Part shown: positions 6,965-13,077 of the stretch, one piece after another
How the letters are laid out: each line of letters opens with the position of its first letter
Position numbering within the stretch: the stretch's first letter is position 1
Source: DASYYE01 sp035946955
GTDB taxonomy: Bacteria > Actinomycetota > Actinomycetes > Streptosporangiales > Streptosporangiaceae
DNA length: 13,158 nucleotides
Direction of reading: 5' to 3'
NCBI GenBank assembly: GCA_035946955.1
Contig: DASYYE010000009.1
Coordinates: 1-13,158 of the forward strand
Position numbers and translations under genes: made by a program
The notes under the pieces: model-generated
Databases searched by the model: none
Told to the model about the DNA's origin: nothing
What the model saw: the letters and a program-made list of their open reading frames with translations, nothing else

Positions 6965-8053
6965 ATGACGCAGGGCGTAGTGGCGGGACTGGAGGACATG
7001 GCTGGGCTGGCCCACTGGATGCAGGCGAACGGCCTGGCCACCGGCGACGTCGTCCCCCGGGCTGAGCTGATCGCTGGGGGCCGCTCCAACCTCACGTACC
7101 GGCTGGACCTGCCCACCGGTGCGCTGGTGCTGCGCCGCCCCCCGCTCGGGCACGTGCTGCCGAGCGCGCACGACATGTCCCGCGAGTACACGGTGATGAC
7201 CGCGCTGTACGGCACGGACGTCCCGGTCCCGCGCCCGGTCGCGCTGTGCGGCGACACCTCGGTCATTGGCGCGCCGTTCTACCTGATGGAGTGGGTGGAC
7301 GGCGCCGTCCTGCGCACCAGCGACGACGCGGCGGTACTCTCCCCCGGCCAGGCCGGTGAGCTGTCGAGACGTTTCGTGGAGATGCTCGCCACCATCCACG
7401 GGGTTGACGTAGCAGCGTGCGGCCTGGCCAGTTTCGGCCGTCCCGAGGGCTACCTGGCCCGCCAGCTGGCCCGCTGGCAGAAGCAGTGGGAGCTGTCGGT
7501 CACCCGCGACGTCCCTGGTTACGGCGAACTCACCGCCCGCCTGGTCGCCGGCCTGACCGCCCCGGGGGGCCCGGGTGGACCGGACCCATCAGGCCAGGGC
7601 GGCCCTCCGTCAGCAACCCTGGTCCACGGCGACTTCCGCCTGGACAACACCATGGTGACCGCAGGCGAGACCCCGGAGATCGTGGCCGTGGTCGACTGGG
7701 AGATGTCCACCCTGGGCGACCCACTGGCCGACCTGGGCCTCACGCTCGTCTACTGGACGCAGCCCGGCGAGGACGCCGCACCAGGCTTCGGCACCGCTGC
7801 CCCCGTCACCACCGCCCCAGGCTTTTGGACCAGAGACGCCCTGGCAGCCCACTATGCCAGCCTGACCGGCCGCGACCTGTCCCACCTGAACTACTACATG
7901 GCGTTCGCCTGCTTCAAGCTCGCGGTGGTCCTGGAGGGCATCCGTGCCCGCTACCTGCAGCACAAGACGGTAGGCGAAGGCTTCGACCAATCCGCCAGCG
8001 CAGTCCCGTCCCTGGTAGCCCGCGCCCACACCCTGCTGGACACCAAAGCCTGA
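6965..8053 (+). CDS. APH-family phosphotransferase (ACAD10/11 kinase-domain-like)
   Basis: The protein-kinase-like fold of the aminoglycoside/choline phosphotransferase family is clear. The N-lobe is LIAGGRSNLTYRLDLPTGAL and VLRRPP. PFYLMEWVDG marks the hinge, the catalytic loop is LVHGDFRLDNTMV, and the metal-binding motif is VVDWEMSTLGDPLADLG. R-x-R-Y-L-Q follows near the C-terminus. The GGRSNLTY and DWEMSTLGDPLADLG forms match the subgroup linked to ACAD10/11, thought to phosphorylate hydroxyacyl-CoA or similar small molecules rather than antibiotics. A Gly/Pro-rich insert (about residues 199-215) lies just before the catalytic loop. The ATG is preceded by GGAAAGGG at 6951-6958. It is divergent from the sigma gene. 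The substrate is unknown, and no fatty-acid genes are in the window. Confidence 0.92.
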   Translation: MTQGVVAGLEDMAGLAHWMQANGLATGDVVPRAELIAGGRSNLTYRLDLPTGALVLRRPPLGHVLPSAHDMSREYTVMTALYGTDVPVPRPVALCGDTSVIGAPFYLMEWVDGAVLRTSDDAAVLSPGQAGELSRRFVEMLATIHGVDVAACGLASFGRPEGYLARQLARWQKQWELSVTRDVPGYGELTARLVAGLTAPGGPGGPDPSGQGGPPSATLVHGDFRLDNTMVTAGETPEIVAVVDWEMSTLGDPLADLGLTLVYWTQPGEDAAPGFGTAAPVTTAPGFWTRDALAAHYASLTGRDLSHLNYYMAFACFKLAVVLEGIRARYLQHKTVGEGFDQSASAVPSLVARAHTLLDTKA

Positions 8054-8131
8054 GCTGTCGCAATCGCAGCAACCACCCCACGCACCGAGAGCAACCTGGG
8101 AAGATAACCGCAACCACCGCACCATGGGGGC

Positions 8132-8153
8132 TCCGGGGGTTTGGACCCCCGGA
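8132..8153. terminator. Hairpin downstream of the phosphotransferase gene
   Basis: TCCGGGGGT and ACCCCCGGA form a perfect 9-bp stem with a TTGG loop. It lies 78 bp after the phosphotransferase stop, in the gap between convergent genes. Confidence 0.65.
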
Positions 8154-8172
8154 CGGAATCAAGGTGGTGGGA

Positions 8173-8189
8173 GCTGATCCAAGATCAGC
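8173..8189. repeat. Short perfect inverted repeat GCTGATC-CAA-GATCAGC
   Basis: A 7-bp stem with a 3-nt loop lies between the two larger hairpins of the convergent gap. It may be part of the same termination region; a protein site is equally possible. Confidence 0.4.
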
Positions 8190-8207
8190 GAACAACATGA
8201 GGCTTGA

Positions 8208-8242
8208 ACGAGGCCCGGCGCCCCGCTCTCGCCGGGCCTCGT
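8208..8242. terminator. Strong hairpin between convergent genes
   Basis: ACGAGGCCCGGC and GCCGGGCCTCGT form a perfect 12-bp stem around an 11-nt loop, followed by AAAGAAG. It is the strongest stem in the 8054-8337 gap and can terminate both the phosphotransferase transcript and the convergent substrate-binding/VWA transcript. Confidence 0.8.
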
Positions 8243-8284
8243 AAAGAAGACGCGCACCCCGGAGAGTTGGTTGACACGTGTGCG

Positions 8285-8305
8285 AAAACTTGTCGGGGAA
8301 GTTTT
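8285..8305. terminator. A/T-rich hairpin with T-run at 3' end
   Basis: AAAACTT, loop GTCGGGG and AAGTTTT, followed by a further T, form a 7-bp A/T-rich stem unlike the GC-rich hairpins nearby. It is 33 bp beyond the end of the minus-strand VWA gene. Read on the plus strand it ends in a short T-run like an intrinsic terminator, though the stem itself is weak. Confidence 0.4.
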
Positions 8306-8337
8306 TCCGGGGGTGGTGACCCCTTGCCCAGCAGCCG

Positions 8338-10128
8338 CTAGGCGCAGCGTGGGCGGCACACCCGGCGGCCCACGACGTGGAAGAACAGGCCTGGCATCTG
8401 CGAGGGACTGGTGATCACGAAGACCTTGCCGTTGGTGGCTGCGGCGATCCTGTCCATCGCGACGGTGTTGGTGTTGCCCATGAGCAGGATGATGACCTCC
8501 ACGGGCTTTTGGGGGTTGTACAGCGCCTTGAGGGCACCGACGAGTTCCGCCAGGTGGATGTCACCGGGCGCGTTCTCCACCCCGGCGGTGAGCATGAGCA
8601 CGTCGTTGATGTGCCCGGCCTCATAGGTGCTGTTGACGTACTTGTAGGCGTCCAGGATGGTGCCGTACAGAGCCGCCCCGGTCGGTGCCGCTCGTGAGTT
8701 TTCGGCGTACTGCTGGATCGCCTGCCTGCGGGTGATCAGGCCAAGCGGGCTGGGGAGCGGGCCCACGGGTACGAGCGGGCGGTAGGGGAGGTTCCCCTGC
8801 AGGTGGTCGGCGAACGCCCACAGGCCCATCTCGGCGCTGTCGGGGACGCGTGCGAGGCCTGCCGCCGCTGCCCTGCCGAGCAGGTGCGCGAGGTCCGGCC
8901 CGCCGGGGACGGGGGCGGTGGCCATGACTGAGGAGACATCCATCACCGACAGGATCCGCGAACTCAGCGCGAGCGCGTGCCAGGTCTGCAGCGCCTTCGC
9001 CGCCTCGCCGGTCCCCGACGACGGGAGCAGCGTCGGGTCGGAGGTGGCCAGGCCGAAACTACCCGGCCATTTGCCCAGTGCCCCGCTGCTGGCCCGGAAC
9101 CCCTGAGCCTGTGCGGCCGTGCTGGCGGCCGCGGAACGCAGTTGAGCGCCAAAGTCCTGGGCGGCGGTCCGGACAGCCGGGTCGGTTGTGGTGACGACGT
9201 AGGGGTAAGTGAGCGCGGGTGTGCCCTTGGTCGGGTAGCGGACGGCCAGTGGCGTCTGGGCGTGGGCCCGGTCGAACGCGATCACCGTCTGTTCGGTGGT
9301 GATCGCGAGCGGCACCCCCGCACCCGGCGCGCTCGCCGGGTGGGCCATCGCGTCCAGGGAGGGTGCGCTGCCATCAGGCGATGGGACGATCTGGGTGTTG
9401 ATGAAGAACCTGGCCAGGGCGGCGCGCGCATTGACCCCGAACCCGACGACCTTGCGCAGCGTCAGGATCGCTTCGAGCCCTGCCCCGCTCTCGGTGGCGT
9501 CGGGAATCTGTATGTGCAGGCCCAGCGCTGTCGGCGGGCCGCCGTCGGCATGTGGCAGGACGGTCTGCCAGCCGACCATGGCGCCGGTGCCAGGCGTCGT
9601 GGTGCGGCCGCGGACGGCGCGGATGGTGCCCGCTTTGCCCGGCATCGCCAGCACCAAGGGGGTCTGCGCGACAGAGTGCCCGGTTGCGGGCACGACCCGC
9701 TGACCCGTGGGGGTGGACCGGGCGACGTCCAGCCATAGTGCCGAGTCGGGAACCCACGCGCTGACCGGCTCGTCCTGGCTGAGGGCACCTGCCTCGAACT
9801 GCGCGGCGACGCTGGGTGGCGGCTGGGCTGCCACGCTCACGGTGGCGCAGTGCCCGTCCACCATCGTGTGCTTGGCATTGAAGGTCTGGGCGAGACTGGC
9901 CAGGACGGGTGCGATATCCTCAGCCGCTGCGACGTGCACCGCCACGGGGTGCCCTGTGCAGGAGACGCTGCTGCGGCTGACGATGGCATTGACCGACAGG
10001 GCGACGATCAGACCTGCGGCGACGACTCCGGCCAGGATGCCAGCCATAGCTGCATTCGCCCGGCGCCTGCGGCTAGGGCGGTGTCGGGCGCCGTGCCTGG
10101 CGTGTGCCGTGCCCACGGCCTCCCTCAC
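8338..10128 (-). CDS. Membrane-anchored substrate-binding/VWA-domain fusion protein with degenerate MIDAS
   Basis: The 596-residue protein has a basic N-terminus (RRRR), one membrane anchor (about 28-50) and an extracellular periplasmic-binding-like domain (about 60-340). That domain has C57 and C94 spaced for a disulfide and the family strand YPTKGTPALTYPYVV. A von Willebrand A domain follows (about 388-588; RILSVMDVSS … GLARVPDSAEMGLWAF … PLVPVGPL … LYGTILDAYKYV … INDVLMLTAG). The metal site is altered: the expected DxSxS is D397-V-S-S-V, and the expected LTDG is LTAG (A515). Adhesion or scaffold roles are known for VWA proteins; the ligand here is unknown. The start is GTG, with GGGGA about 9 nt upstream. 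A four-helix membrane protein lies upstream on the same strand (115 bp gap). Confidence 0.9.
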   Translation of the reverse strand: MREAVGTAHARHGARHRPSRRRRANAAMAGILAGVVAAGLIVALSVNAIVSRSSVSCTGHPVAVHVAAAEDIAPVLASLAQTFNAKHTMVDGHCATVSVAAQPPPSVAAQFEAGALSQDEPVSAWVPDSALWLDVARSTPTGQRVVPATGHSVAQTPLVLAMPGKAGTIRAVRGRTTTPGTGAMVGWQTVLPHADGGPPTALGLHIQIPDATESGAGLEAILTLRKVVGFGVNARAALARFFINTQIVPSPDGSAPSLDAMAHPASAPGAGVPLAITTEQTVIAFDRAHAQTPLAVRYPTKGTPALTYPYVVTTTDPAVRTAAQDFGAQLRSAAASTAAQAQGFRASSGALGKWPGSFGLATSDPTLLPSSGTGEAAKALQTWHALALSSRILSVMDVSSVMATAPVPGGPDLAHLLGRAAAAGLARVPDSAEMGLWAFADHLQGNLPYRPLVPVGPLPSPLGLITRRQAIQQYAENSRAAPTGAALYGTILDAYKYVNSTYEAGHINDVLMLTAGVENAPGDIHLAELVGALKALYNPQKPVEVIILLMGNTNTVAMDRIAAATNGKVFVITSPSQMPGLFFHVVGRRVCRPRCA

Positions 10129-10142
10129 CCCAGATGGTCCCC

Positions 10143-10168
10143 GCCCGGCCTCCTGCTGCTGGCCGGGC
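10143..10168 (-). promoter_or_regulatory. Leader hairpin upstream of the substrate-binding/VWA gene
   Basis: GCCCGGCC and GGCCGGGC form a perfect 8-bp stem with a 10-nt loop, 14 nt before the GTG start on the minus strand. An AGGAGG sequence spans the loop and one arm. It may influence translation initiation, or simply end upstream transcription. Confidence 0.35.
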
Positions 10169-10189
10169 AGCCCGACTGTAGCTGAAGTT

Positions 10190-10209
10190 TTCGCCTGTTA
10201 GAAGGCGAA
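10190..10209 (-). terminator. Hairpin downstream of four-helix membrane protein
   Basis: TTCGCCT and AGGCGAA form a perfect 7-bp stem with a 6-nt loop, 34 bp after the stop of the membrane protein gene. It lacks a U-tract on the minus strand. It probably separates this gene, at least partly, from the VWA gene. Confidence 0.45.
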
Positions 10210-10243
10210 TGACCGTTTCGGACTCGTGCGGCAGCGGAGCGTG

Positions 10244-10777
10244 TCAGCGGTCGGTGACCGCGTCCTGGTACTCCCGGGTCGGCTTGAGCCAGAGCAGGAT
10301 GACCGTGGCCAGCCCGACCAGCCAGGTAATGATGACGAGGACGAGGAGCCCCACCAGCACCCGCCCGCCGAAGTTGAGGCCAAGGGACAGGCTGGCGAGC
10401 CCGAACAGCACTGCGGCGGCGATGCGTGCCCAGGCCTTGCCCGCCAGGTTCACCCTGGCCATCAGCACCCACAGCCCGGCCCCGATCAGCCCGCCCACCA
10501 CGGACCCGTCCATCCTTGTTATCTCGAGGGTGTGTATCTGGCTTGCCGTGTACGTGGGGAACTGCTGGCTGAGCGCACTGCGGATGGCGCTGCCCTGGGT
10601 GAGGACGTACACGACCTCTATGACGCTGACGACAGCCCCGGCGTACATGAGGCGCACCGCCCAGGCGAGCGTGGCGGGGATGGGTGGGGCCGGGGGTGCA
10701 GCCGGCTGGTCTGAGGGGGGTGGGGCAGGCTGGACCACGCTTGCTCCTGATGGAGGGTTCCGCTGGGTAGGCCGCAC
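10244..10777 (-). CDS. Hypothetical integral membrane protein with four predicted helices
   Basis: I do not recognise a named family. The 177-residue protein begins with a Pro/Ala-rich cytoplasmic-type tail (about 1-35; PPPSDQPAAPPAPP). Four hydrophobic segments follow, near residues 38-60, 92-109, 115-133 and 140-163. The first and second are joined by a roughly 30-residue polar loop (PTYTASQIHTLEITRMDG). The C-terminus is charged (PTREYQDAVTDR). Pro-rich N-tails with a DUF-type helix bundle are common in actinomycete proteins of unknown role. The start is GTG with GGAG 6 nt upstream. It lies 91 bp downstream of the HATPase gene and 115 bp upstream of the VWA gene, all on the minus strand. 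No catalytic motif is visible. Confidence 0.85.
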   Translation of the reverse strand: MRPTQRNPPSGASVVQPAPPPSDQPAAPPAPPIPATLAWAVRLMYAGAVVSVIEVVYVLTQGSAIRSALSQQFPTYTASQIHTLEITRMDGSVVGGLIGAGLWVLMARVNLAGKAWARIAAAVLFGLASLSLGLNFGGRVLVGLLVLVIITWLVGLATVILLWLKPTREYQDAVTDR

Positions 10778-10868
10778 GATGGGCTCCAGGCCTCATCTGA
10801 CGGCCAAGCGAAGATCATAACCGCTCAGACGCGGTATGTGGGCGGGGTGCGGGCATAGCCCGCGCTGC

Positions 10869-11387
10869 TCACCGCAGCAGCGCCCAGACCACCTTGCCGC
10901 CCTCGTCCAGTGGGTGCCAGCCCCAGCGCACTGAGCACGCGTCGACCACGGTCAGCCCACGGCCGCTCTCCGCAGCGAGGTCCACCTCGCGCAGCACAGG
11001 CAGGGCGCACCCCGGGTCGGTCACCGTGCACAGGACATAAGGCGCATGTCCGAGCAGGCCCAGGCGGACCGGGCGCTCGATGGGGCTCCGGCGGGCCGAT
11101 GGCAGGCCATGCCGCAGCGCATTGGTCACCAGTTCAGAGGCAACGAGTTCGGCGACATCGGTGAGGTCGCCGAGACACCACTCCCGCAGCGTGTCCCTGA
11201 CGAACTGCCGTCCGGAACCCACGGAGTCTGAGGCGGTGCCGAGCAGGTAGGTGGCTGCGGGCTGTCCCACCCACTCCGTCGCGTGTGCGCCACTGTCCGC
11301 ACGCAGCGCGACAGAGTGCAGGAGCGCAGCGGGTGACAGGCCGCCAACCTCGGCCATTAACGGCGATGCGGTCGGTTGTCCAGTCAT
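10869..11387 (-). CDS. Anti-sigma-type HATPase (ATP-binding, SpoIIAB/RsbW-like fold)
   Basis: The GHKL/HATPase_c fold is recognised by the N-box ELVASELVTNALRHG (E85, N89), the G1-type motif TVTDPG (D124) and the G2-type segment AESGRGLTVVDACSVRWGW. There are no histidine-kinase dimerisation or receiver domains, so it is a stand-alone ATPase like the many RsbW-like proteins of actinomycetes. Such proteins bind sigma factors or anti-anti-sigma proteins and can phosphorylate the latter. The start is ATG with AGGA 5 nt upstream. It is divergent from the XRE/DUF397 pair, the arrangement seen repeatedly in whiJ/abaA-type clusters of Streptomyces. The partner sigma factor is not evident; the ECF sigma in this window is not in its operon. 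Confidence 0.93.
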   Translation of the reverse strand: MTGQPTASPLMAEVGGLSPAALLHSVALRADSGAHATEWVGQPAATYLLGTASDSVGSGRQFVRDTLREWCLGDLTDVAELVASELVTNALRHGLPSARRSPIERPVRLGLLGHAPYVLCTVTDPGCALPVLREVDLAAESGRGLTVVDACSVRWGWHPLDEGGKVVWALLR

Positions 11388-11421
11388 GTGGATCCTGTGC
11401 GGGTCGCGGTGAGCGGGGATG

Positions 11422-11449
11422 TTGTGTCTCTAGACGCAAGCGCTATCAT
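11422..11449 (+). promoter_or_regulatory. Candidate sigma-70 promoter of the XRE operon
   Basis: TTGTGT (11422-11427) and TATCAT (11444-11449) are separated by 16 bp, close to the vegetative consensus and rare in this GC-rich context. An expected start near 11456 leaves a leader of about 50 nt to the small ORF and about 137 nt to the XRE gene. Confidence 0.5.
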
Positions 11450-11475
11450 TCCCTGTGTGCCTTGCAAACGCAAGG
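11434..11475. promoter_or_regulatory. ACGCAAG boxes and CCTTGC/GCAAGG palindrome at the XRE promoter
   Basis: ACGCAAG occurs in the promoter spacer (11434-11440) and again at 11468-11474. The second copy is one arm of the palindrome CCTTGC-AAAC-GCAAGG (11460-11475). Boxes flanking the -10 element are a typical layout for XRE autorepression and would also affect the divergent HATPase gene. The binding protein is inferred. Confidence 0.45.
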
Positions 11476-11508
11476 CCGAATGCACGTGCAGATGAGATCG
11501 CTCGGTGC

Positions 11509-11592
11509 ATGTGCGCGGAGACCAAGCACGCGGCGGACGTCTGGCGGGCGATGAGCCAGGCGTACCAGTGGCGGTATGGCAGGGGTGACTAG
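11509..11592 (+). CDS. Possible 27-codon ORF coupled to the XRE gene
   Basis: An ATG at 11509 opens a 27-codon ORF in the same frame as the XRE gene; its TAG (11590-11592) directly abuts the XRE TTG start. Nearly all codons end in G or C (only TAT and GGT do not), as in the real genes here. The peptide is amphipathic, ending AYQWRYGRGD. The AGGGGTGA that would serve as ribosome site for the XRE gene lies within its last codons, so translation of the small ORF would bear on XRE initiation. An upstream in-frame GTG at 11455 would extend it to 45 codons. Its own ribosome site is weak. It may be a leader peptide, a small protein, or a degraded N-terminus. I know no family for it. Confidence 0.45.
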   Translation: MCAETKHAADVWRAMSQAYQWRYGRGD

Positions 11593-12462
11593 TTGATTTC
11601 TGCGCCGCCGGGCAGCGGACCCACGGTCTTGCGTGTCTTGCTGGGCTCACAACTGCGCAAGCTGCGCGAGTCCAAGGGACTGACCCGTGAGGAAGCCGGC
11701 TACACGATCCGGGCGTCGGGGTCCAAGATCAGCCGGATGGAGCTGGGCCGGGTCAGCTTCAAGGAACGCGACATCACCGACCTGCTCGCCCTGTATGGCG
11801 TTGAGGAAGCCGAAGCACAGGCACTGGTTGCACTGGCCAGAGAGGCGAACTCCCCGGGCTGGTGGCACAAGTACAGCGACGTCCTGCCTGACTGGTTCCA
11901 CGTGTTCGTGGGGCTGGAAGAGGCCACCTCACTGATCCGTCTCTACGAGGTGCAGTTCATCCCTGGGCTGCTCCAGACCGCCGCGTACGCGCGGGCGGTG
12001 ATCAGGCTGGGGCAGCCGTCAGCGTCAGAGCAGGAGGTGCAGCGCAGGGTGAGCCTGCGCGTGGCCAGGCAGGAACTGCTGGCCAAGGACGGGGGGCCCA
12101 GGCTGTGGGCCATCGTGGACGAGGCGGCTTTGCGCCGGCCCATTGGTGGTGAGGAGGTGATGCGCGAACAGTTCGCCCACCTGATCGAGGTGGCGCGGGA
12201 GCCGCACATCACATTGCAGGTCGTGCCCTTCCGGGCCGGTGGCCACGCGGCCGAGGCCGGAGCGTTCACGATCATGCGGTTCCCCGACGCCGACCTGCCC
12301 GATGTTGTCTATCTCGAACAGCTCACCAGTGCCCTGTACCTCGACAAGCGTGAAGACGTGGAGAGGTACACCGAGGTCATGGAGCGTCTGTCCGTCGAGG
12401 GTGAGGCACCCGAGCGGACGATAGAAATCCTGAGCGGGATGCTTGAGGAAAGTAAGAACTAG
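11593..12462 (+). CDS. Scr1-family XRE transcriptional regulator (HTH plus DUF5753)
   Basis: The 289-residue protein has an N-terminal XRE helix-turn-helix (about residues 18-72; LGSQLRKLRESKGLTREEAG … SGSKISRMELGRVSF). A DUF5753 domain follows (about 100-282), with the signature FVGLEEATSLIRLYEVQFIPGLLQT and the later segments LWAIVDEAALRRPIGG and LQVVPFRAGGHAAEAGAFTIMRFP. Such WhiJ/Scr1-like regulators are found next to DUF397 proteins and affect development or antibiotic production in Streptomyces. The start is a TTG. The following ISAPPGSGPTVLRVLLGSQL fits family N-termini, and AGGGG lies upstream. Its TAG stop is followed directly by the ATG of the DUF397 gene, indicating coupling. Confidence 0.94.
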   Translation: MISAPPGSGPTVLRVLLGSQLRKLRESKGLTREEAGYTIRASGSKISRMELGRVSFKERDITDLLALYGVEEAEAQALVALAREANSPGWWHKYSDVLPDWFHVFVGLEEATSLIRLYEVQFIPGLLQTAAYARAVIRLGQPSASEQEVQRRVSLRVARQELLAKDGGPRLWAIVDEAALRRPIGGEEVMREQFAHLIEVAREPHITLQVVPFRAGGHAAEAGAFTIMRFPDADLPDVVYLEQLTSALYLDKREDVERYTEVMERLSVEGEAPERTIEILSGMLEESKN

Positions 12463-12708
12463 ATGGAAACGTACAACGGAATGCCCGCCACTGAGCTACC
12501 TGATGCCCTGTGGCGCAAGAGCAGTGCCAGCAACTCCCAGGGGGCTTGCGTCGAATTGGCCAGACTGGGGAGTGGGGAGTTCGCTGTCCGGAACTCGCGT
12601 CACCCAGCGGGCCCAGCCCTGATCTACACCCACGCTGAGATCACCGCGCTCGTCGCGGGCGTCAAGAGCGGCGAGTTCGATGACTTGCTGAGCGAGTCCT
12701 CGAACTAA
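12463..12708 (+). CDS. DUF397-domain protein
   Basis: The 81-residue protein covers a complete DUF397 domain: LWRKSSASNSQGACVELARL, a strand giving FAVRNSRHPAGPAL, then a predicted helix, HAEITALVAGVKSGEFDDLL. It is usual for DUF397 proteins to be encoded directly after Scr1-type XRE regulators, where the pair is reported to behave like a regulator/effector or toxin-antitoxin-like module. The ATG abuts the XRE stop codon (TAGATG), so translation is probably coupled. It is followed 10 bp later by the first of two terminator hairpins. The molecular role is not established. Confidence 0.93.
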   Translation: METYNGMPATELPDALWRKSSASNSQGACVELARLGSGEFAVRNSRHPAGPALIYTHAEITALVAGVKSGEFDDLLSESSN

Positions 12709-12717
12709 CAGCGCACC

Positions 12718-12740
12718 GCCACCGGGCAGTCTCCGGTGGC
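12718..12740 (+). terminator. First hairpin after DUF397
   Basis: GCCACCGG and CCGGTGGC form a perfect 8-bp stem with a 7-nt loop, starting 9 bp after the DUF397 stop codon. Confidence 0.6.
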
Positions 12741-12747
12741 CCAGCAC

Positions 12748-12795
12748 CAAACCGCTGGCCGCCACGTCACCCCGGCGCTGGCGGCCAGCGGTTTG
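12748..12795. terminator. Second, long hairpin after DUF397
   Basis: A 17-bp perfect stem, CAAACCGCTGGCCGCCA with its complement, encloses a 14-nt loop. It ends the XRE/DUF397 transcript and could also stop transcription arriving from the ArsR side. There is no marked T-run. Confidence 0.85.
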
Positions 12796-12817
12796 CTGTG
12801 CGGCACAGGCCCGCGTC

Positions 12818-13069
12818 CATGAATGTGGCACACGAACCAAGACCGACCCGTGTCGAAAGCCCAAACGTCCCTATGACCATGATCGATGCACCGTCACGGA
12901 CAAAAGGGTGGCCCGCAGCAAAACCCACACCCCTGTCCACCAAGATCGATGTGCGCTCACGGACAAAAGAACGTCCCACGCCAAGAGCCACAACGATCAT
13001 CACAGTGATCGATGTGCGCTGGCGGACAAAAGATTGTCCGCCAAGCGACATTCATCACCCGGCGAACCC
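12818..13069. repeat. Degenerate tandem repeat with exact 63-bp period
   Basis: GATCGATG occurs at 12881, 12944 and 13007, each followed after 8 variable bases by CGGACAAAAG (12897, 12960, 13023). The units are thus exactly 63 bp apart. A weaker copy starts at 12818 (CATGAATGTG … CACGAACCAAGA). The remaining 37 or so bases of each unit are diverged but still relatable (GTCCCACGCCAAGAG, GTCCGCCAAGCGA). The third unit forms a perfect hairpin, TGGCGGAC-N8-GTCCGCCA (13020-13043). The stretch is about 54% GC, well below the genes. In one minus-strand frame it reads as 21-residue units (SFVRxRTSI), but third-position bias is absent, so I do not call it a gene. The rest of 12796-13077 shows no other gene. 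Confidence 0.8.
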
Positions 13070-13077
13070 CCGTGGTA

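Noticed and set aside
6965..8053. Aminoglycoside resistance kinase
   Set aside because: The GGRSNLTY and DWEMSTLGDPLADLG signatures point to the ACAD10/11-like subgroup, and no resistance context is present.
12767..13051. Minus-strand protein gene with 21-residue repeats
   Set aside because: Third codon positions show no GC preference, the frame runs into the long terminator hairpin, and there is no convincing ribosome site. The pattern follows from the 63-bp period.
12881..13069. CRISPR array
   Set aside because: Only three or four units occur. The cores differ at several positions, the would-be spacers are related to each other, and no cas genes are in the window.
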